Below, in pieces: positions 57,688 through 64,000 of a DNA stretch of 64,000 bases (position 1 is the stretch's first letter; each line of letters begins with the position of its first letter). Made by a program: the position numbers and the translations under genes. This stretch comes from Calonectria ilicicola (taxonomy: Eukaryota > Ascomycota > Sordariomycetes > Hypocreales > Nectriaceae), in contig CP085835.1 of the NCBI GenBank assembly GCA_020809705.1, positions 930,001 through 994,000 on the forward strand. Reading direction: 5' to 3'. The notes under the pieces are model-generated. The model did not search any database and was not told the origin of the DNA. It saw only the letters and a list, made by a program, of their open reading frames with translations.

Positions 57688-58739
57688 ATGATAATGAACA
57701 CAGCGTCCATCGTCCATATAATACTCACCGCACTTACCCTCGTCGGGTCCGTTGGTCTCTTGTTCTATTCATTATTTTATTCTCGCAAGCGCACTAGTCC
57801 GCCTCAGCACAGCACAAGCTATCATAATGTTACAATATACTTATTTCCAGTGTTAGTTGCTCCTGCCTCACTTTCATCTTTATCTAGGCTGTCTTGTCGG
57901 TTTCTATCATGCTTGATTGCAGCATATGGCAATAATATGCCGGGCTGGTGTACTTTTTTTTTCCTTTTTTATTTTTATTCATTTCATTTTTAGCACTCTG
58001 GACTTCAATTGTGGCTGATGTCTGTTAATAGCTTCTGTTGTTTGAATGTAGTGGGTTTATTTTTCACTGGTGTACTCATTGGGGCTGATTTATTGATGAA
58101 TCTCATCGACATCTTGACTCTTATGATGCTTGCGCATTTAAGCACCGGAATTCACATTATACAATGTAAAGGAGTACCAAAATTGCGCTTAATGTTTGTG
58201 TCATACTGTACTTCTGTTGTACTCTTCATTCTCTCACTCACAATACTTGTGGTGCGGAGTCTTACCGTTCAGCAAATCGAGGATGAACAGCCCAAAATTT
58301 CAGCCAGAGCTCCCATTTTGGTATTTTGCGGCATCATCCTTCTTGCTGCTATCCTAACTTTCGGACATGCTATCAACGTTGTCAGAAATAGTCGATCCCA
58401 TAAGGATTTGTGGCAGGTAACGAATTTATTCTTTTCATTATTTCGTGGATTCCAGGACTAACAGTACACTAGATTTCACGTTTATTTCTAGTTTGCTCTT
58501 TATTATGGCTCATGAGCACCATCTATGAGTTCAAAATTGGCATCTTGTGGAATGGTCTAAGGTTTCCGCTTGATGATGTTATTCTTGCCAGCTGGCCAAA
58601 ACTAATTATCATCTACCTTGTTATTGAAATCAGTCTCAAATGGCCAGAGGGATTATGGAATACACCAATCCCCCTTTCCGTAATCAATGCCGCCATTGGT
58701 TCAGCCGGCACGATGGCAAATGCCATCAACGACTCTTGA
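57688..58739 (+). CDS. Multi-span membrane protein of unknown function
   Basis: I propose three exons: 57688..57949, 58052..58444 and 58492..58739, giving 300 residues. At least six hydrophobic helices are visible (for example IVHIILTALTLVGSVGLLFY, LGLFFTGVLIGADLLMNLID, YCTSVVLFILSLTILVV and APILVFCGIILLAAILTFG). I do not recognise the family. The layout suggests a small fungal integral membrane protein, possibly seven-helix. Both splice pairs were chosen because they keep frame. The first donor (GTACTT) and second donor (GTGGAT) are weak, so the model is less certain than its neighbours, and a decayed gene is an alternative. Confidence 0.55.
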
Positions 58740-59852
58740 ACAGCTGGTTTATGAATGAGGAAGAATGAAGGGAAACAAAATAGAGTTGATGGGATAGGTG
58801 TCAAAATATATTTTTGGGTGTATATTTTTCGTTTTTTATCGAACCTAGTAAGATACAATTGGTCGTTGTTAGCTGTCGCAAGGTTCACACCATTCATCTA
58901 TTGAAGAATAGTTATCCAACGGCAGCGTTTACATAGTTGCTTTGACTCAGAGTCATTTCAAATTGTATTGACAATTCGCTCGGGCGTTGGTGATCTCGAT
59001 TAGACGATATGGACGTTGCCCGATATTCCCTAGCTGCACAATGCTGTTGCACATAATGTGGATGAGATGGTCAGCTTGGCACATACGACCATAGCTCTTA
59101 GAAAATACGGGATCCCGTCCGCTCTCCCATAGTCAAGCTAAGAAGCGGTGAATTAGTACTCGGGTCGGTGACGACCGGGGAATCCTCGCTGTTGTATGTT
59201 TTTTTGGCTTCATTGGCTTCTTTGTTCCATTCGATCCTTTTTGTCAATACGTATGTGTAGTATATACAGGCCATGGATTGCCTGTAGTGAATGTTGCTGC
59301 TGTTTTTTTTTTCTTATGCTTCAGTCGTTTTTACAAGGCATTGTTCGCCTCAAGAAAGTAGCCAAGACATGCGTGGATGGTATTGGCTGGTTTTAGTTCT
59401 TTCTTGCATCTTTGATGTCATTGTTGTGGATTTAAATATGGGGCATAGTGTTGACTTTGTACCACATCTGGATATTTTTGGATAGGCTGACAAGCTCGAG
59501 ACCGACATCAACACCATAGTATAATTTCCTGTTGACAATGACTGCGAAATGATCCCATGAAGCTTGCCTTACCCTATGCCTCGTCATCCCAGCCCCCCCA
59601 AAAACTCTATCGTGAATGCCTTTAAATTCCACGCTAGTGGAGAAGCCTTGCTTAGATAAAGCAACAGGCTTCATCCTGGTAGGTTGACGACTCGCACCAG
59701 CCACGCGCCGGGCCAGCGGGCCAATCATGGCAAAAGGCCAGCTACGCCGATGAAACACGGACTGCGCATTGAAGTGTCAGCTGGAACGTGTGATTTTATG
59801 GCATGTGGCGCCGGAATAGTCGTGTGCATGTCATGGAAAACATCATTCTTCC
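58740..59852. other. Intergenic
   Basis: A gap of 1.1 kb with only short open frames. It holds the promoter of the HET gene, with no clear TATA element near 59853. Confidence 0.55.
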
Positions 59853-62143
59853 ATGGATGACCTTCTCCGCGCGTCGCGGTCGTTCGCAGGGCGCATCCGG
59901 CGCAACAGAGTGTGGCAGTGGTGTCGTCGCTGCTGCTGCTGCTGCTGCTCGCCTCCTGACCAGCCTCCCGACAAGGACGAGACGGCGCTCGAGGATAATC
60001 GCGCACGTCGCCTGAGCAGCGCGAGCTCCGAGGGCAACGGCCACCTCTGCAAGTCCTGTCGCGATATCCTGAGGGAGGACTGCTCCAATTGCTCAGTGGA
60101 CGTCCATACCGGCGTCGACTCGGTGGAATGTTTCACCTGGGAGGAGAGGCGGACAAGACACGTGGGGCGGTATGGGAGTGTTTTCAACCCTCAATGTCCA
60201 CTGTGCCAGGAGCTAGCACGCTGCGAGCTGCCAAAAAGGCGACAGGAGCATGAAAGCGCACCTCCTGACACCGAGTATGTGTTTGAAAAGTACCTTAAGA
60301 CTGAGGCGAGCGGTGGGTACAGCATCGGAATCAACATTGGCTTAGCAGGAGCACTGCTGGGCCAAAAACTTGTCAAGCTTGGCCTCTGCCCAGAACCAGG
60401 TAAATATTTGCAACTCCCCGTTAAATTCTATATTAACAGTGCGATTTTTTTTTCTACACAGATGCTTCTGCAAATCTTGGCCCATTTGATCCTAACACTG
60501 GCTCTGAACGTAGCTGGCAGCTCGTCGATGAGTGGATGGCCAGATGCAAGCTGACCCATCAAATCTGCAACCCAACACCATTGGACATTCCTCCCCTCCC
60601 AACAAGAGTAGTTGACATTGGATCCGACAGCGATGGATCAAAACCCCGCGTCATAATAGTGACAGAGGACACGCTGCCTGAGCGGTACGCGACCCTCAGC
60701 CATTCTTGGGGAAGCAATCCGTCCATTAGACTTCTCGAGAGCAACATCGAGGCATTAACCAAGGAAATTCCAGATGAGGAACTTCCAAAATCATTCCAGG
60801 ACGCTATATGCGCCACTCGCCGCCTAAAGCTGCGCTATATATGGATCGACGCCCTGTGCATCATACAAGACTCCAAAGACGATTGGCAGCAGGAAGCCGC
60901 TAAGATGGCCGAAGTTTACTCCAACTCGTACTGCAACATCTCGGCCGCCAACGCAACCGATGGGGCACAAGGCTGTTTCTCGGAGCGAGATACTTTGTCG
61001 GTTTGTCCAGTACGCATTAGCGTCGCCTGGGGACCCCGGCCCGGGGACTTCTACGCAGTTGGATCCCACGCATTCCCCAAGAACGTCCTGACAGCCCCGC
61101 TTCACCAACGGGCGTGGGTTACCCAGGAGCGTCTTTTAGCGCCCCGAAACATACACTGTGGCGCGACTCAATTATTTTGGGACTGCTGTGAATTGATCGC
61201 AAGTGAAAGCTTTCCGTTGGCCTTGCCAAACAGTACCGAGCTGGAGTTGAGAGGCTTTGAATCGTCCAAAGTGATCCTGCCAGAGGTGGAAGGTCGGCGC
61301 ATGCGTAGGTCGATAGGCGCTCCATCAGATGCCTCGCTTGAAGTTTTCGCAATTTGGAATCGGGTCGTAAGGAACTATTCGGCTGGCAAACTGACGCACC
61401 AAACTGATAAGCTTGTCGCCATCTCAGGCATGGCGACCAAGCTGTACGACTACACTGGCTGCCAGTACCTCGCTGGTCTGTGGCGCCGACACCTAGCCTA
61501 TCAGCTGCTTTGGACGACAACACCGCGGGAATCACCAGGCGACGAGAAGGAATACATTGCGCCTAGTTGGTCATGGGCGTCCAGCCCGAACCCTGTTCTC
61601 CAGCCAAGCGAAATCTGGTTTGCGGATGACCGTGAGATAATGATTGATGTGATTGACGCCAAGGTTGACCTACTTGACCATAGCTATCCATTTGGTCAAG
61701 TCACGGGAGGATTTCTACAACTCAAGGGTGTGCTGCTCAAAAACACGGATAACTTCACCTTGACACCAGACGATGGCACAGGTGGTACGACTGACCCATG
61801 GCTTCGCATCAACGATCTCGTTCTGTGTCGTCCACGCATGGACATTGCCAAATACGAAAAGGGTTCTCGGGATTTGTTCTACCTCCCAGTCCGCTACGTC
61901 TCATTATATGATAATTTCGAAATGTATCAGCCGGATGTAAGCGGTTTAGTGCTCGAGGAGATTGGTGAGGGCCAAAATACATTTAGAAGAGTTGGGCAGT
62001 TCGAGGTTCACGCAGGTGGATACTGGTTTTACGATGTTGGAGCGTTGGAGGAATTTAGGAGAGTATGCTGCTTGGCCAACGGAGAGACTGAGAAGGGAAC
62101 CTTTCCTGCTTGGGGCGCCCGACGTAGCATTACGATTATATGA
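59853..62143 (+). CDS. HET-domain protein (heterokaryon-incompatibility type)
   Basis: Two exons, 59853..60399 and 60462..62143, give 742 residues. The basic N-terminus contains WCRRCCCCCCSPP, whose six-Cys run comes from a TGC repeat. CxxC pairs follow (LCKSCRDI; CPLCQEL). The HET domain starts near residue 258 with YATLSHSWGSNPSIRLLESN. It continues with SFQDAICATRRLKLRYIWID, ALCIIQDSKDDWQQEAAKMA and VYSNSYCNISAANATD, then QRAWVTQERLL; all are standard blocks. C-terminal WSWASSPN fits the tail common in this family. HET proteins trigger cell death when unlike strains fuse, often downstream of NLR sensors. Several NLR-type genes lie within 50 kb, but pairing is not shown. Confidence 0.92.
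59929..59949 (+). repeat. GCT trinucleotide microsatellite (7 copies)
   Basis: Seven GCT units lie in the first exon of the HET gene. Read in frame they give six consecutive TGC (Cys) codons at 59931-59948. Copy-number change by whole units would alter the length of the Cys run without a frameshift. Confidence 0.9.
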
Positions 62144-63601
62144 GTTTGACGATCATGTTTCACGCTTACTTTTCAACACAGACTGTACACAGCCTTGTAT
62201 AGTTTTGGCTAGAGACGAAAGTCGAAAAGCCGTAATCTTTGAGAATTATCAACCAATAAATAGTTATTCAGTATTGGACTAAAGCGCGAACCATCTGGTT
62301 TTTGTATTGCTTAGTGGTGCGACTTACTCTTCACCTTGATTAAGTAGGGTATCAGTCAATCGAACGGGTCTCACTACAATGATGAATGAAAACCGGATGA
62401 TTGCAATTCTTATAGCAGTGGATTTCTAATAAGAACGAGTGACCGTTTTAACAAAGGCTAACCTTTTCAACATATGCCAACAATTTCATCAGATGCATCA
62501 CCCAGGCCATTGATGCGATTGTCCGGTAAATATCCAGCCCCAATCTTCTCAAACAATCTATTTTCTAGCACCGACATCAGAATGAGCTTCCTCCATGATC
62601 AAGCCGTGATGCACCTTGCCCTGTGCTGGAACTTTCCTCCTCTCTTTCCCGAAAATGACACACTGAGTAGCTGCAAACCGGAAAGACCCTGGCCGATCAA
62701 TAGTGGCCGAATTTGCGGAGACCGTAGTGCCTCAGGCCCTTGAACATACCAATTCGGTGTCTGCAAGCTAGATTAATCGTCCTTGCACGCTGCAATCTCT
62801 ACTATTCAGACGTCCTTTCAGCTAATTTCTTTCTTTTGGCGAGTTCAGCTATTAGTACCATCTACCTCAACCTAATGCCGACAGATGGTTATAATGGTTT
62901 GCGACGACTTAGCGCGAAACTCGATGTCAATGTTCTTGCCACTCATCCAATTTCCGGCGTGTCATGGTGAGTCTGTCTTCTTCCTTCTGAACTTGATGTC
63001 CAACCACCAACTTATCAATGACAGAGTCTTGGCACTGCAAGTATCGCTGCAGCATTATCGGAGTGAGGGTAACTTTTCGCCTGCATGTTTTGAATGAATA
63101 TTTTGGTTCCGCATGTCTGAATTAGTGGCGAAGGACACTTACTCGGCGTGATTTGGGGAAGGAAAGGAACTCTGGTGCATGATGCCCAAGGTGTTATATC
63201 TCGTCCCACAGTTATTGTTTGCAATTCTCTAGTGATTTTATGATTTGGGTCATATTAAAGCCCTTGCCGTTAACTACAGGGCATTTTATACAATTGCTTC
63301 ATGCCGACAAACGTACATTGTGAGCATTTCTGTCGAACGCAACTCGTCGCGTTGAACAATCACGGTAATCTAGCCGCCTTTTTTTCTCTAGAAGCGCTAT
63401 GTTTATCATGCCTTCAATTCCACGATGCGCGCGAATACACGATTGGGGACATGGATCGCCAAGGCCTTCATTGTAGCGAAGGCGCGAATGCGCCCTCGCA
63501 ACCTAAAGGTGAGGCAAATTTAGGCGTGGCTGACTCCATCAGTTCCAGGCCTCTTTCTCAACACCTGCTTGATTGATTTTAGCCATCCCAAAAGCGCGAA
63601 A
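62144..63601. other. Intergenic
   Basis: About 1.5 kb before the bZIP-like gene. Open frames of 70-91 codons occur (one with ATG at 63301) but none resembles a known protein. The right part is likely the promoter and leader of the next gene. Confidence 0.5.
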
Positions 63602-64000
63602 ATGGACACTCTCTCGGAAAGGCCAAGCTCTGTCCGCATTCGTGACAGCCAACGCCGCTCCCGCGCTCGTCACAACGAATATGTCGAGGGGTTGCAGCAA
63701 AAACTCCTGGACTATGAGCGCGGTGGCGTCGAGGCCACCTTGGAAATGCAGCAGGCAGCACGCAATGTCGCTCTTAAAAATTCGCGCTTGCGGATGCTAC
63801 TAGACTGCCACAGCGTCACGATCGAGGAAATCAACAAGTTCCTGCAGGCCTTTCCTGACCAACCCGCCACCGAAGCAGCAAAGGCCACCATCGCCAAAGT
63901 CACTGTAGGTCGACCAGTCACCGCGCTTGTGGGTGCCAAGCGAGAAAACCAATCGTCAGACACCACGTACAGGATTGCAGCAGCGTCCATTCCAGCGGAG
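63602..64000 (+). CDS. bZIP-like regulator, 5' part
   Basis: The ATG is at 63602 and the frame stays open for 133 codons to the window edge. The N-terminus is a basic region (RIRDSQRRSRARHNEYVEGL) followed by heptad-like Leu/Val spacing (LQQKLLDYERGGVEATLEMQ). ALKNSRLRMLLDCHSVTIEE completes the pattern of a fungal bZIP family I know, with NQRRSRARRKEY-type cores. It should be a nuclear DNA-binding regulator. The C-terminus and any intron lie outside the window. Confidence 0.8.
   Translation, partial: MDTLSERPSSVRIRDSQRRSRARHNEYVEGLQQKLLDYERGGVEATLEMQQAARNVALKNSRLRMLLDCHSVTIEEINKFLQAFPDQPATEAAKATIAKVTVGRPVTALVGAKRENQSSDTTYRIAAASIPAE

Noticed and set aside
1..64000. CRISPR arrays, rRNA genes or bacterial operon signals
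   Set aside because: No regularly spaced identical repeats, rRNA-like sequence or Shine-Dalgarno pattern was seen. The intron-rich genes are eukaryotic.

Overview
The window looks like a chromosome segment of a filamentous ascomycete (Pezizomycotina, most like a sordariomycete such as the Fusarium relatives; the order is inference). Genes are split by 47-163 nt introns with GT..AG ends and CTAAC/CTGAC-like branch sites. The gene content is typical of these fungi: Zn(II)2Cys6 and homeobox/C2H2 regulators, HET and STAND/NLR proteins, an A-T-TE NRPS-like enzyme and fungal permeases. All multi-exon models here were spliced by eye so that every junction keeps frame. No transcript data were available.

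Left part (1-11.2 kb): a partial F-box-like gene with an in-frame TGA (or an unusual 117-nt intron), a four-exon homeobox plus C2H2 regulator, an S66 LD-carboxypeptidase-like gene, a sulfotransferase-like gene, and an amino-acid permease with a GATA-rich promoter.

Middle (11.5-33.6 kb): a 2096-residue single-exon NACHT-ankyrin protein, an NTF2/SnoaL-like gene, a 3-kb gene-poor gap, an adenylation-thiolation-thioesterase enzyme of the aryl-keto-acid type, a STAND-N-like/ankyrin protein with no visible P-loop, and a divergent pair of an Old Yellow Enzyme and an MFS exporter. The A-T-TE, OYE and MFS genes may be a small secondary-metabolite locus.

34.2-40.8 kb is a likely purine-nitrogen locus. 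It holds a PuuE-type allantoinase, a Zn(II)2Cys6 regulator and an NCS1 permease, with HGATAR sites upstream of the allantoinase and in the regulator/permease promoter.

Right part (41-64 kb): an unrecognised 482-residue protein, a 73-residue protein with two identically spaced C-x-C-x12-H-x3-C modules, and a NACHT protein ending in five VCBS/FG-GAP-like repeats. Next come a CorA-like membrane protein and a divergent esterase/NB-ARC/TPR protein. They are followed by a HAD phosphatase, a multi-span membrane protein, a HET protein with a microsatellite-coded Cys6 run, and a bZIP-like gene cut by the window edge. The most notable feature is the density and architectural variety of NLR/HET-type genes, which suggests an accessory or self/non-self recognition region.
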